From JALCSJ01 sp036788835 (GTDB lineage: Bacteria; Bacillota; Negativicutes; Acidaminococcales; Acidaminococcaceae): DNA of 64,000 bases. Shown here piece by piece: positions 1 to 7,584 of the stretch; position 1 is the first letter of the stretch; every line of letters starts with the position of its first letter. The stretch lies in assembly GCA_036788835.1 (NCBI GenBank), contig DAIQMR010000006.1, positions 1-64,000 on the forward strand, given 5' to 3'. The notes below the pieces were generated by a model. The model searched no databases. It had not been told where the DNA came from and worked only from the letters and a program-made list of their open reading frames with translations. Made by a program: the position numbers and the translations under genes.

Positions 1-11
1 AATTTTTAAGT

Positions 12-112
12 AACAAGAAAACCGCTAAGTTAGCATTAACACTAACTTAGCGGTTATTTGTATAAGCTGGTGACCCTGGACCGGTTCGAACGGTCGACAC
101 ACGGCTTAGAAG
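12..112. repeat. att-like direct repeat, distal copy (tRNA-Arg 3' fragment plus terminator)
   Basis: These 101 bases match 1054-1154 with one visible mismatch (84 versus 1126). The copy holds the tRNA-Arg terminator hairpin (arms 20-33 and 42-55) and the tRNA 3' half from the CCA end to the anticodon loop. Identity stops exactly at the anticodon loop, after which the tRNA sequence is lost. This is the usual look of the attachment-site duplicate left when a tyrosine-recombinase element integrates into a tRNA 3' end. No 5' half of the tRNA is present, so this copy is not a functional tRNA. Confidence 0.85.
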
Positions 113-187
113 TTTTAAAACTTTATAATCATTGAATGCATTAATGCCCTTTAGAGGGATTTAGAGCCAAGAAGAAGGGTGCATTAC

Positions 188-248
188 AATCATAGGAAAA
201 CATTAAAATCATAGGATAACATAAAAAAGGTTGGTAAAAAGGTTGGTA
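188..248. repeat. short tandem direct repeats, possible integrase arm sites
   Basis: AATCATAGGA occurs at 188-197 and 207-216 (19-base offset), and a block ending AAGGTTGGTA occurs twice, ending at 236 and 248 (12-base offset). They lie just inside the tRNA-derived repeat. Short spaced direct repeats beside a tRNA attachment site recall arm-binding sites of tyrosine integrases, but no integrase is in the window, so this is inference. The rest of 113-354 shows no gene I can support. Confidence 0.35.
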
Positions 249-354
249 TTTTAAGGGTGCAAAGGTATGTTATAGGCGCGGAAATAATAATAGGGACAGT
301 ATGGCTGTGCAAATGAGATTACAAGACAATGTAATGACATATAGTGTAAATTTA

Positions 355-382
355 TTGACAAAAATTATTAGGCTGGTATAAT
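355..382 (+). promoter_or_regulatory. sigma-70 type promoter of the toxin-antitoxin operon
   Basis: TTGACA at 355-360 and TATAAT at 377-382 are separated by 16 bases and lie about 35 bases upstream of the antitoxin start. Both hexamers match consensus. Confidence 0.75.
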
Positions 383-416
383 TAAGCTAGAAGAAATAGA
401 CTGTGAGGTGAGCAGA

Positions 417-692
417 ATGTCCCAGAGCACAAACTTAAATATTAGAATAGATTCTGATTTGAAAAAAAATATGGAAAATATTTTGTCTCAGCTTGGACTA
501 ACTACTACAGCTGCATTTAATGTTTTTGCAAAGGCTGTTGTCCGTGAACGTAGGATTCCCTTTGCCTTGGATTTAAATGAACCAAATAAAGAAACCATAA
601 AAGTATTGGCAGATGCCAAGAATCATAAAAACATGCATGGTCCCTATAAGACTATTGATGAATTATGGGAGGCCTTGAATGCTAAAGATTGA
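417..692 (+). CDS. dinJ: RelB/DinJ-family antitoxin
   Basis: This 91-residue protein begins with a ribbon-helix-helix segment (NLNIRIDSDLKKN) followed by the DinJ-type region LGLTTTAAFNVFAKAVV and the IPFALDL motif typical of RelB/DinJ antitoxins. It should bind its own promoter and neutralise the toxin encoded next. The ATG at 417 is preferred over the GTG at 408 because GAGGTG (405-410) is then a well-placed ribosome binding site. The gene overlaps the toxin by 14 bases, so the two are likely translationally coupled. Family assignment rests on motifs only. Confidence 0.85.
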   Translation: MSQSTNLNIRIDSDLKKNMENILSQLGLTTTAAFNVFAKAVVRERRIPFALDLNEPNKETIKVLADAKNHKNMHGPYKTIDELWEALNAKD

Positions 693-960
693 ATTCCATA
701 CAAAATTCAAGAAAGATCGTAAAAAAGCTCTTGCGCGAGGACTGGATGATAATCTGCTGAAAAAGGTTATAACGATTTTGGCGAAAGAGGAAAAACTTCC
801 GGCCAAGTACAAGGATCACCAATTGGTAAATTCTCGCGATTATGCAAATGTGAGGGAGTGCCATATTCAGCCGGATTGGCTGCTGGTTTACGCCATAGAT
901 AAAGACCGGTTGATTCTAGAATTAATGAGGACTGGATCACACAGTGATTTGTTTAAATAG
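679..960 (+). CDS. yafQ: YafQ-family toxin (mRNA interferase)
   Basis: The 93-residue product matches the YafQ branch of the RelE superfamily, ribosome-dependent mRNA endonucleases. The diagnostic pieces are visible: YKDHQL in the middle, then CHIQPDWLLVY and finally RTGSHSDLF. These hold the three histidines and the aspartate corresponding to E. coli YafQ His50, His63, Asp67 and His87, so the toxin looks intact. It overlaps the upstream antitoxin and ends at a strong terminator hairpin. The pair is the only gene content of the interval between the two tRNA-Arg-derived repeats. Confidence 0.88.
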   Translation: MLKIEFHTKFKKDRKKALARGLDDNLLKKVITILAKEEKLPAKYKDHQLVNSRDYANVRECHIQPDWLLVYAIDKDRLILELMRTGSHSDLFK

Positions 961-986
961 CACCTACTTCGGTAGGTGCTATTTTG
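959..986 (+). terminator. rho-independent terminator of dinJ-yafQ
   Basis: A 9-bp stem (AGCACCTAC / GTAGGTGCT) with a TTCG tetraloop starts at the yafQ stop codon and is followed by ATTTTG. Confidence 0.8.
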
Positions 987-1053
987 CTATATTGCTGGCT
1001 GAGAAAATGGTATTTGGTAAAAGGCACCAAACTATACTTCAATTTATCACACA

Positions 1054-1154
1054 AACAAGAAAACCGCTAAGTTAGCATTAACACTAACTTAGCGGTTATT
1101 TGTATAAGCTGGTGACCCTGGACCGATTCGAACGGTCGACACACGGCTTAGAAG
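1054..1154. repeat. att-like direct repeat, tRNA-proximal copy
   Basis: This is the second copy of the 101-base repeat. It covers the 3' half of the intact tRNA-Arg gene and its downstream terminator. With the copy at 12-112 it brackets about 940 bases holding the dinJ-yafQ operon. The intact tRNA at this end and the truncated one at the other match the attL/attR layout of an element integrated in a tRNA gene. Confidence 0.85.
1062..1097 (-). terminator. terminator of the tRNA cluster
   Basis: A 14-bp perfect stem (1062-1075 and 1084-1097) lies just past the 3' end of tRNA-Arg on the minus strand and is followed in that direction by TTCTTGTT. An identical hairpin is at 20-55. Confidence 0.75.
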
Positions 1155-1186
1155 GCCGTTGCTCTATCCAACTGAGCTACAGGGCC
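1110..1186 (-). tRNA. tRNA-Arg (anticodon UCU)
   Basis: Read on the minus strand it gives a full cloverleaf: acceptor GGCCCTG paired with CAGGGTC, anticodon stem ACGGC/GCCGT around the loop CTTCTAA, T-loop TTCGAAT, and an encoded CCA. It is the last gene of the six-tRNA cluster, and its 3' half is duplicated at 12-112. Confidence 0.95.
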
Positions 1187-1198
1187 AAAATAAAAAAA

Positions 1199-1272
1199 TG
1201 GAGCGGGTGATGGGAATCGGACCCACACAACTAGCTTGGAAGGCTAGGGCTCTACCACTGAGCTACACCCGC
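1199..1272 (-). tRNA. tRNA-Gly (anticodon UCC)
   Basis: Acceptor GCGGGTG pairs with CACCCGC. The anticodon stem CTAGC/GCTAG encloses CTTCCAA. The CCA is encoded. It lies 12 bases upstream of tRNA-Arg in the transcript. Confidence 0.95.
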
Positions 1273-1280
1273 AATTTTAT

Positions 1281-1357
1281 TGGTCGGAGCGACAGGATTC
1301 GAACCTACGACCCCCTGCTCCCAAGGCAGGTGCTCTACCAAACTGAGCTACGCCCCG
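1281..1357 (-). tRNA. tRNA-Pro (anticodon UGG)
   Basis: Acceptor CGGGGCG pairs with CGCTCCG. The anticodon stem CCTGC/GCAGG encloses CTTGGGA, giving anticodon TGG. The CCA is encoded. Confidence 0.95.
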
Positions 1358-1379
1358 AAATCTATGGGAAATATTAAAA

Positions 1380-1455
1380 TGGTGGGCGGTAACAGGATCG
1401 AACTGCTGACATCCTGCTTGTAAGGCAGGCGCTCTCCCAGCTGAGCTAACCGCCC
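1380..1455 (-). tRNA. tRNA-Val (anticodon UAC)
   Basis: Acceptor GGGCGGT pairs with ACCGCCC. The anticodon loop CTTACAA is closed by CCTGC/GCAGG. The CCA is encoded. Confidence 0.95.
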
Positions 1456-1463
1456 AAAAAAAA

Positions 1464-1538
1464 TGGTGACCGGTACGGGATTCGAACCCATGATACCGCC
1501 GTGAAAGGGCGGTGTCTTAACCACTTGACCAACCGGCC
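1464..1538 (-). tRNA. tRNA-Glu (anticodon UUC)
   Basis: Acceptor GGCCGGT pairs with ACCGGTC. The anticodon stem CCGCC/GGCGG encloses CTTTCAC, giving anticodon TTC. The CCA is encoded. Confidence 0.95.
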
Positions 1539-1541
1539 ATC

Positions 1542-1616
1542 TGGCTCCCCGAGCAAGACTCGAACTTGCAACAACTCGGTTAACAGCCGAGTGCTCTACC
1601 ATTGAGCTATCAGGGA
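1542..1616 (-). tRNA. tRNA-Asn (anticodon GUU)
   Basis: Acceptor TCCCTGA pairs with TCGGGGA using a G-U pair. The anticodon stem CTCGG/CCGAG encloses CTGTTAA, giving anticodon GTT. The discriminator is G, followed by an encoded CCA. It is the first gene of the cluster. Confidence 0.94.
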
Positions 1617-1676
1617 GTGTGATGAGACACATTTAAAGTGTCGCAACAAATATTATATGTAAAAGGAGGGTTCTTG

Positions 1677-2144
1677 TCAACCCATTTTTACTTTTATAAC
1701 GACTTTTCTTACAGCAGTGGGTTTATTTCCACTTTGGCAATTGGGGCGATGAACTTCCCAGGGAAAGAAAATGGCCATATCTCCGGCATTTAGGGTAACA
1801 AAATTTTCGTTATCAACTTTTTCGTAGAAGACGATATCATTACTGTCTTTTTTATTTTCAGTTTCCTTATATTCAGGCTGTAAGGGGCCGTAACCAATCT
1901 TTTCGCTGCCTTCTAATAATAGCTGGATGTCAGTATACTTAAAGTGTTTTTCCGGACGTCTGTCACTGACAGGCTCTGTTTTATAGTGGTTTACCAGGGC
2001 GAAGATGTTGTCTCCGTCCAGCTCATAGCGGGATTTGTCCCATTGAGCAAAGTCTATGTCTTTAATGGTTGCCAGGGCCTTTTTCACCGGGCCGGAAACC
2101 TGTGGTAATAATTCATCAATGTGTTTTAAATCTGTGGTAATCAT
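1677..2144 (-). CDS. YhcH/YjgK/YiaL family cupin-like protein
   Basis: This 155-residue protein has the hallmarks of the YhcH/YjgK/YiaL family (DUF386): HFKYTDIQLLLEG in the middle and FFPWEVHRPNCQ near the end, where His and Glu are the likely metal ligands of a double-stranded beta-helix. Relatives include the EbgC subunit and proteins encoded in sialic-acid and sugar-acid operons; their substrate is uncertain. It stands alone between the tRNA cluster and a divergent hypothetical gene, so context does not fix its role. A ribosome binding site (AGGAGG) precedes the start. Confidence 0.85.
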   Translation of the reverse strand: MITTDLKHIDELLPQVSGPVKKALATIKDIDFAQWDKSRYELDGDNIFALVNHYKTEPVSDRRPEKHFKYTDIQLLLEGSEKIGYGPLQPEYKETENKKDSNDIVFYEKVDNENFVTLNAGDMAIFFPWEVHRPNCQSGNKPTAVRKVVIKVKMG

Positions 2145-2236
2145 TTTTCCTCCTTAAGGAAAATGTTCCTAGAATTCAATTATATCATAAAAGAGCTTTT
2201 TCGGGGGAAATATAGGCTTTTAGGCAGGTAAAATTT

Positions 2237-2265
2237 TTGACTAAAAGAAGAAATAATGCTATATT
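2237..2265 (+). promoter_or_regulatory. promoter of the 2304 gene
   Basis: TTGACT at 2237-2242 and TATATT at 2260-2265 have a 17-base spacer and lie about 40 bases upstream of the start at 2304. Confidence 0.65.
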
Positions 2266-2303
2266 TTAACTGTCTAGAGGGCACAAAAACAGAGGTGATA
2301 AAA

Positions 2304-3287
2304 ATGCCAGTACCATTAGCCATTTGGGCGGCGGCAGGTTTGGGTGCTGCCGGCGTGCGCTTGTATAAAAATATGACTAACGCCAAAACTATCATCCAAG
2401 AAACAATTAACAGATATACAGAAGAAAGATACAAGTTTTATAAGCAAGAAGCAAAGCTTATGCCACTTATTGAAGAGCTGGGTTTGCTGAAGCTAGCTAT
2501 TTGGAAATCTTATGGGAGAATGTTTGCGGTGCTGGATGTCATCGAGAATAAACCGGGACATTATTCTTTCCGGAACCATCTGGACGTTCACATGCTGCCG
2601 GCCAATGAGCAAAAGCTCAAGAAAGTCGGGATAGCAGTTGAAGCAGCTCATAAAAATAAATTGGATAAAGTGGGAACCGGTCTTCTGACCGCGATTGCCC
2701 TTCTGGGTGGTGCTATTAACTGTTATAGAGACGATATCAAAGAAGAAGATGAAGTAAGCACTATATTAGAACAAGTGGCTGCTAGCCCCATGGATTCTGA
2801 CGAATATGGAGAACTGGAAGAATTGGCTGTTTTTAAGGCCATCATGAATTTACCGGCGGTTTTAGGAGATGAAGCCCTTGAAGGGCTGGTCACCGAGAAG
2901 ACTACCAAAGAAGAAGCTGTAGCATTAAAGAATAAGATAGATAACAAATCCTTGGCTTTGGCTGACGGCACAGGCAAAATTCAGCGCCTTCATGATATTT
3001 TGGCAAGGACTATCAGGAATATGAAAGAATTGGACAAGCAGCATTTAGAACAGATTGAATATATGGAAAAACTGATTCAGGTAAAAACAGATTATAAAGA
3101 ATTTTCTATGGAAGAAAAAGATAATCTTAATTTTGGCGTGGTGTTGGGGAACGCTTTGCGACAGGTAGCCAGAACTGACCTGGTTTTGAAAAATGGCAAT
3201 GTTTCTGTTATTAATAATGCAGAAATTAAGGCTGTGTATGAAGAAATACACGATTTATTACCGGCAGAGGAACCGCTGGATTACTAA
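2304..3287 (+). CDS. hypothetical protein with N-terminal hydrophobic anchor and helical body
   Basis: I do not recognise the family. The start at 2304 is chosen over an upstream in-frame ATG at 2256 because GAGGTG lies just before it and because the hydrophobic segment (PLAIWAAAGLGAAG) is then at the very N-terminus. That segment could be an uncleaved anchor. The remaining roughly 310 residues are charged and mostly helical, with a shorter hydrophobic patch (GTGLLTAIALLGGAI) near residue 140 and coiled-coil-like heptads around residues 220-280. It is followed after 17 bases by the phosphomutase gene and may be co-transcribed with it. No function is proposed. Confidence 0.65.
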   Translation: MPVPLAIWAAAGLGAAGVRLYKNMTNAKTIIQETINRYTEERYKFYKQEAKLMPLIEELGLLKLAIWKSYGRMFAVLDVIENKPGHYSFRNHLDVHMLPANEQKLKKVGIAVEAAHKNKLDKVGTGLLTAIALLGGAINCYRDDIKEEDEVSTILEQVAASPMDSDEYGELEELAVFKAIMNLPAVLGDEALEGLVTEKTTKEEAVALKNKIDNKSLALADGTGKIQRLHDILARTIRNMKELDKQHLEQIEYMEKLIQVKTDYKEFSMEEKDNLNFGVVLGNALRQVARTDLVLKNGNVSVINNAEIKAVYEEIHDLLPAEEPLDY

Positions 3288-3304
3288 AAAGGGAGACGGT
3301 ACGA

Positions 3305-4657
3305 ATGGGCAAAAACGAGGCATTTAAGGCATATGATATTAGGGGTATAGTTCCTACAGAAGTTAATGAAGATATGGCATACAAGTTGGGCAGGGCTTTT
3401 GCACAAATGCTCAAGGCTAAGACCTGTGTAGTGGGCCACGATATTCGCTTGACCGGTGAATCTCTCAGTGCTGCTGTAGTTAAGGGCCTCAGAGAAGGTG
3501 GCACAGATGTTATAGATATTGGTCAATGCGGTACAGAAATGATTTATTTCGCAACGGCTCACCTTAAAACGGATGGTGGAATTATGATTACTGCCAGCCA
3601 CAATCCTGCCAACTATAATGGCATGAAGCTAGTACGGGAAGGATCTCGTCCTATTTCCGCTGATACAGGTTTGAAAGATATTGAAAAAATGGTAGAAGAG
3701 GGTAGTTTCCCTGCTGCTTCAGCTACAGGCACTTACAAGAAGCATGACATTATGGCAGAATATGTTGACCATTTGCTGACTTATATTGATGTGTCTGCCC
3801 TGAAACCATTTAAGGTTGTAGCTAATCCCGGTAATGGCGGAGCCGGCGCTGTGGTTAAAGAACTGGCAAAAAAATTACCTTTTAACATTACCTTTATTAA
3901 TGAAGAACCGGACGGGAATTTTCCCAATGGTGTTCCCAATCCTATCCTGACCCAGAATAGGGCAGCTACTGCTCAGGCAGTGCGGGATCATAAGGCGGAT
4001 GTGGGTATTGCCTGGGATGGTGACTTTGACAGATGCTTCTTTTTTGATGAAAAAGCTGAATTCATTGAAGGATATTATTTGGTAGGACTTTTGGCTCAAA
4101 CTTTTCTGCAGAAAAATCCCGGCAGTAAAATTTTGTACGATCCACGATTAATCTGGAACACGGAAGCTATTATTAAAGAAAACGGCGGTGTTCCTGTGCG
4201 CAGTAAGAGCGGTCACGCTTTTATTAAAGAATGTATGAGAAAAGAAGGAGTTATCTACGGTGGGGAAATGAGTGCCCATCACTATTTCCGTGATTTTACC
4301 TATTGTGACAGCGGTATGCTGCCTTGGCTCTTGGTTACAGAACTGATGTGTAAAACAGGCAAGAAACTGTCTGAACTGGTAGAAGCAAGAATGGCACTAT
4401 TCCCTTGCAGCGGCGAAATCAACAGAAAAGTTGAAGATGCAGATACGGTGCTGGCGGCTTTGAAAGAAAAATACAAAGATGGTAAACAGGATTTTCTGGA
4501 TGGCATCAGCGTGGATTACGACAAATGGCGTTTTAATGTACGTAAGTCCAATACAGAACCTGTAGTTAGACTGAATGTGGAAACCAAAGGGGACAAAGCC
4601 CTTATGGAAGCAAAAACTAAAGAAGTGCTGACTATTATTGGCGGCAAAGAAGCGTAG
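3305..4657 (+). CDS. manB: phosphomannomutase/phosphoglucomutase
   Basis: This is an alpha-D-phosphohexomutase of 450 residues, the normal length for the bacterial PMM/PGM group. It shows the phosphoserine loop TASHNP (about residue 98), the metal-binding loop DGDFDR (about 239), the sugar-binding GGEMSAHHYF (about 320) and the phosphate-binding RKSNTEPVVRLN near the C-terminus. It should interconvert hexose-1- and 6-phosphates to feed nucleotide-sugar and envelope polysaccharide synthesis. The next gene, 12 bases on, is galE, which fits. PMM versus PGM preference cannot be read from sequence. Confidence 0.9.
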   Translation: MGKNEAFKAYDIRGIVPTEVNEDMAYKLGRAFAQMLKAKTCVVGHDIRLTGESLSAAVVKGLREGGTDVIDIGQCGTEMIYFATAHLKTDGGIMITASHNPANYNGMKLVREGSRPISADTGLKDIEKMVEEGSFPAASATGTYKKHDIMAEYVDHLLTYIDVSALKPFKVVANPGNGGAGAVVKELAKKLPFNITFINEEPDGNFPNGVPNPILTQNRAATAQAVRDHKADVGIAWDGDFDRCFFFDEKAEFIEGYYLVGLLAQTFLQKNPGSKILYDPRLIWNTEAIIKENGGVPVRSKSGHAFIKECMRKEGVIYGGEMSAHHYFRDFTYCDSGMLPWLLVTELMCKTGKKLSELVEARMALFPCSGEINRKVEDADTVLAALKEKYKDGKQDFLDGISVDYDKWRFNVRKSNTEPVVRLNVETKGDKALMEAKTKEVLTIIGGKEA

Positions 4658-4669
4658 GAGGCTGACTTA

Positions 4670-5659
4670 ATGAATGTTTTGGTTACCGGCGGTGCCGGAT
4701 ATATAGGGTCCCATGTTGTGGAAGAATTGTGCAAAACAGGCTACAAACCTATTGTTTACGATAATTTCAGCACGGGGCATGTGGAGGCTGTTTCTGACGA
4801 AGTGCAGCTGATTGAAGGAGATATTCACGATTTCAGTTTTTTGAAACATATTATCGGAGAATATGAAATAGATGCAGTTATGCACTTTGCGGCCAACAGT
4901 CTGGTGGGAGAATCCATGGTGGACCCTGCCAAATACTACTACAATAATGTAGCCGGCAGCCTGGGTATTCTTGATGCTATGCGGGAAACCGGCGCTAACC
5001 TTCTGGTATTTTCCTCTACTGCTGCCGTGTATGGTGAACCGGATCAGGTGCCTATTACGGAGGATGCCAAACATGAGCCTACCAATGTGTACGGTAAAAC
5101 TAAGCTTATGATGGAAACCATGATGGCTGATTACTCCAAGGCCTATGATTTGCGTTATGTGGCTCTTAGATATTTCAATGCCGCAGGAGCAGCATTGCTG
5201 GGCAATATAGGAGAGGACCATGATCCGGAAACCCATTTGCTGCCGCTGATTTTCAAGGCGGCTCTGGGAGAGAGAAAAGATATTGCCATTTTTGGCACGG
5301 ATTATCCCACTTCTGACGGCACTTGCCTCAGAGATTATATTCATGTATGTGATTTGGCTACGGCTCATGTTCTGGCCCTGAAGTATCTGGCAGAAGGCGG
5401 TAGGAGTCAGGCCTATAATCTGGGCACGGAGCATGGTTTTTCCGTACGGGAAATTATTGCTGCAGTGAAAAAAATCACCGGCAGAGATTTTGCCGTCAGA
5501 GAAGAAGCCCGTCGGCCGGGAGATCCTGCCAAACTGATTGCTTCTTCGGAAAAAATTAAAAAGGAATTGCATTGGGAACCTCAGCACAGCAGTATTGAAG
5601 ATATTGTGGCCAGTGCTTGGCGTTGGCATAGTACACATCCCAATGGTTATGAGAAATAG
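4670..5659 (+). CDS. galE: UDP-glucose 4-epimerase
   Basis: The 329-residue product is an extended short-chain dehydrogenase/reductase. The NAD-binding GGAGYIGSH is at residue 7, the catalytic serine region is FSSTAAVYG (about 118), and the YGKTK motif (about 144) supplies the active Tyr and Lys. RYFNAAGA and the R-RRPGD motif near residue 280 are typical of GalE. It interconverts UDP-glucose and UDP-galactose for exopolysaccharide or lipopolysaccharide synthesis. It lies between the phosphomutase and an ABC-F gene with gaps of 12 and 5 bases, so it is probably in one operon. Confidence 0.93.
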   Translation: MNVLVTGGAGYIGSHVVEELCKTGYKPIVYDNFSTGHVEAVSDEVQLIEGDIHDFSFLKHIIGEYEIDAVMHFAANSLVGESMVDPAKYYYNNVAGSLGILDAMRETGANLLVFSSTAAVYGEPDQVPITEDAKHEPTNVYGKTKLMMETMMADYSKAYDLRYVALRYFNAAGAALLGNIGEDHDPETHLLPLIFKAALGERKDIAIFGTDYPTSDGTCLRDYIHVCDLATAHVLALKYLAEGGRSQAYNLGTEHGFSVREIIAAVKKITGRDFAVREEARRPGDPAKLIASSEKIKKELHWEPQHSSIEDIVASAWRWHSTHPNGYEK

Positions 5660-5664
5660 GTGTT

Positions 5665-7584
5665 ATGGGGATTCAGCTGGTTGTAGACAAAGTGGCCAAA
5701 AATTTTGGACCACAGGAAATATTTAAAGATGTTAGTTTTACTATAAGGCAAGGAGAAAAAGTGGGCTTGGTCGGTGTTAATGGCAGCGGCAAGACCACTC
5801 TTTTGCGTTGCCTTTTATCTAGGCTGGAGTTGGATGGGGGCAGCATTAAATTTGCGGGAGAATTACGATTAGGCTATGTGGAACAGGGCTTTGCCAATTT
5901 AGGAGAAGGTACCATTCATGAATTTATGCTAAAAGCCTGTCCTGATGTGGTACAATTGCGGACCAAGCTAAAGACATTAGAAGAACAAAGTTCTAAGACC
6001 AAACCGGGCCCTGAGCTGGATGAAATTTTAGGGGTTTACGCTAAAACATCTGCTCGTTATGAACATTTGGATGGGTACAATTATGAAGCGAATATTAAAA
6101 GAGTGCTTATTGGCCTAGGCTATCCGGAGAATGTCTGGGAGAAAAACATTCAGGAATTGTCCGGAGGGCAAAAGACCAGGCTCATGCTGGCGGCGGCTTT
6201 AGTAAATTCGCCGGATTTGCTGATTTTGGATGAGCCTACTAACCATTTGGATATTGATATGACTGAATGGCTGGAAAAATATTTACGGGATTTTAAAGGT
6301 GGCCTGCTCATTGTCAGCCATGACAGAACTTTTTTGGATAATGTGGTGGCAACCATTTTGGAAATGGAGGGAGGACGCCTTCAATCTTTCAAAGGCAACT
6401 ACTCGAAATATTTGGCCCAAAAGGATCTGCAGGTTTTGACGGAAACCAGAGCCTATGATGCCCAACAGGAATATATAGCCAAAACAGAGGCTTATATTCG
6501 CCGTTTTAAAGCCGGCATTAAAAGTAAAATGGCCCGGGGGCGTCAGTCTCAACTGGATAGGCTGGAGAGAATTGATGCACCGGTGGTTAATGAAGAATTT
6601 ACCCTGCGTCTGCCTAAGGCATCAGAATCAGCACAGAAGGTTGTCTTGCTGGATGATTTAGCGGTTGGCTATGGCCAGCAGACCGTTGTCCGGGATATTA
6701 ATCTGCTCCTGATGCGCGGCGAAAAGGTGGCCATCCTAGGGCCTAACGGCAGTGGTAAAACTACTCTTTTGAAGACGATTCTTCAGGAAATACCACCCTT
6801 GGAAGGAACCGCCAGAATTGGCAACAGAGTGCAGATTGGCTATTTTTCCCAGAGTTATGAGCGGCTCAATCCCCAGCAAACCATTATGGATAATTTTCTG
6901 ACGGAATATGGCTATACTGACGAGCAGACACGCAAACTTTTGGGGAGCATGCTTTTCCGCGGCGAAGATGTTTTCAAAGAAATAGGTACTTTGTCCGGTG
7001 GGCAAAAAGCCAGGTTAGTATTGTTGAAATTGGTTTTGGATGGTGCTAACTGTCTGCTGCTGGATGAGCCTACCAACCATCTTGATATCGCTGCCAAAGA
7101 AGCTGTAGAAGCCGCCTTGGAAACTTTTGACGGTACAGTATTACTGGTCAGCCACGACCGTTATTTGGTTAATGAGGTAGCTCAGAGAATTTGGGCTATT
7201 GAAAATGGTCGGATAGTTGATTATAAAGGAAATTATGATTTCTATCTGGAACAACGGGAGGAAAACCGCCAGGCCGCCCCGCCGGAGCCTAGCACGGAAA
7301 CTAAGGGAAAAGAGCAGGAGGCTAAGTCAACCGTAGAGAAAAACCATCAGGCCAAAGAACATCGCTATAGCCGGGAAGAAGCAGCTAAGCTCTTGCCCAA
7401 GGTGGAACTGAGTATCAGAGAGCAGGAAGCTATGCTGAAAGTGCTGGAACAGAAAATTGCGGAGCCGGCTAATCAGCAGGATTTGGCCCTTAGTACTGAA
7501 ATGGCCCTGGAATACGATAATTATAAAAAGACCATTGATGAACTGATGGTAAAATGGGAAGAAATTATGGAGTGCCTGGAATAA
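5665..7584 (+). CDS. ABC-F family ATPase (ribosome-associated type)
   Basis: The 639-residue protein has two ABC ATPase domains in tandem and no membrane segments. Walker A sequences are GVNGSGKTT (about 38) and GPNGSGKTT (about 360). Signatures are LSGGQKTRL and LSGGQKARL, and both Walker B regions read LLILDEPTNHLD or LLLDEPTNHLD. A linker of about 80 residues after the first domain carries the charged arm typical of ABC-F factors acting at the ribosomal E site. The C-terminus (after about 530) is a charged coiled coil, as in YdiF/YheS/Uup-like members. The subfamily, and whether it confers drug resistance, cannot be settled here. Confidence 0.9.
   Translation: MGIQLVVDKVAKNFGPQEIFKDVSFTIRQGEKVGLVGVNGSGKTTLLRCLLSRLELDGGSIKFAGELRLGYVEQGFANLGEGTIHEFMLKACPDVVQLRTKLKTLEEQSSKTKPGPELDEILGVYAKTSARYEHLDGYNYEANIKRVLIGLGYPENVWEKNIQELSGGQKTRLMLAAALVNSPDLLILDEPTNHLDIDMTEWLEKYLRDFKGGLLIVSHDRTFLDNVVATILEMEGGRLQSFKGNYSKYLAQKDLQVLTETRAYDAQQEYIAKTEAYIRRFKAGIKSKMARGRQSQLDRLERIDAPVVNEEFTLRLPKASESAQKVVLLDDLAVGYGQQTVVRDINLLLMRGEKVAILGPNGSGKTTLLKTILQEIPPLEGTARIGNRVQIGYFSQSYERLNPQQTIMDNFLTEYGYTDEQTRKLLGSMLFRGEDVFKEIGTLSGGQKARLVLLKLVLDGANCLLLDEPTNHLDIAAKEAVEAALETFDGTVLLVSHDRYLVNEVAQRIWAIENGRIVDYKGNYDFYLEQREENRQAAPPEPSTETKGKEQEAKSTVEKNHQAKEHRYSREEAAKLLPKVELSIREQEAMLKVLEQKIAEPANQQDLALSTEMALEYDNYKKTIDELMVKWEEIMECLE

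Noticed and set aside
1159..1632. Open frames on both strands across the tRNA cluster
   Set aside because: They coincide with six well-folded tRNA genes and have no coding signature.
2180..2434. Minus-strand frame opposite the start of the 2304 gene
   Set aside because: It overlaps the promoter and start of a better-supported gene and shows no homology-like features.
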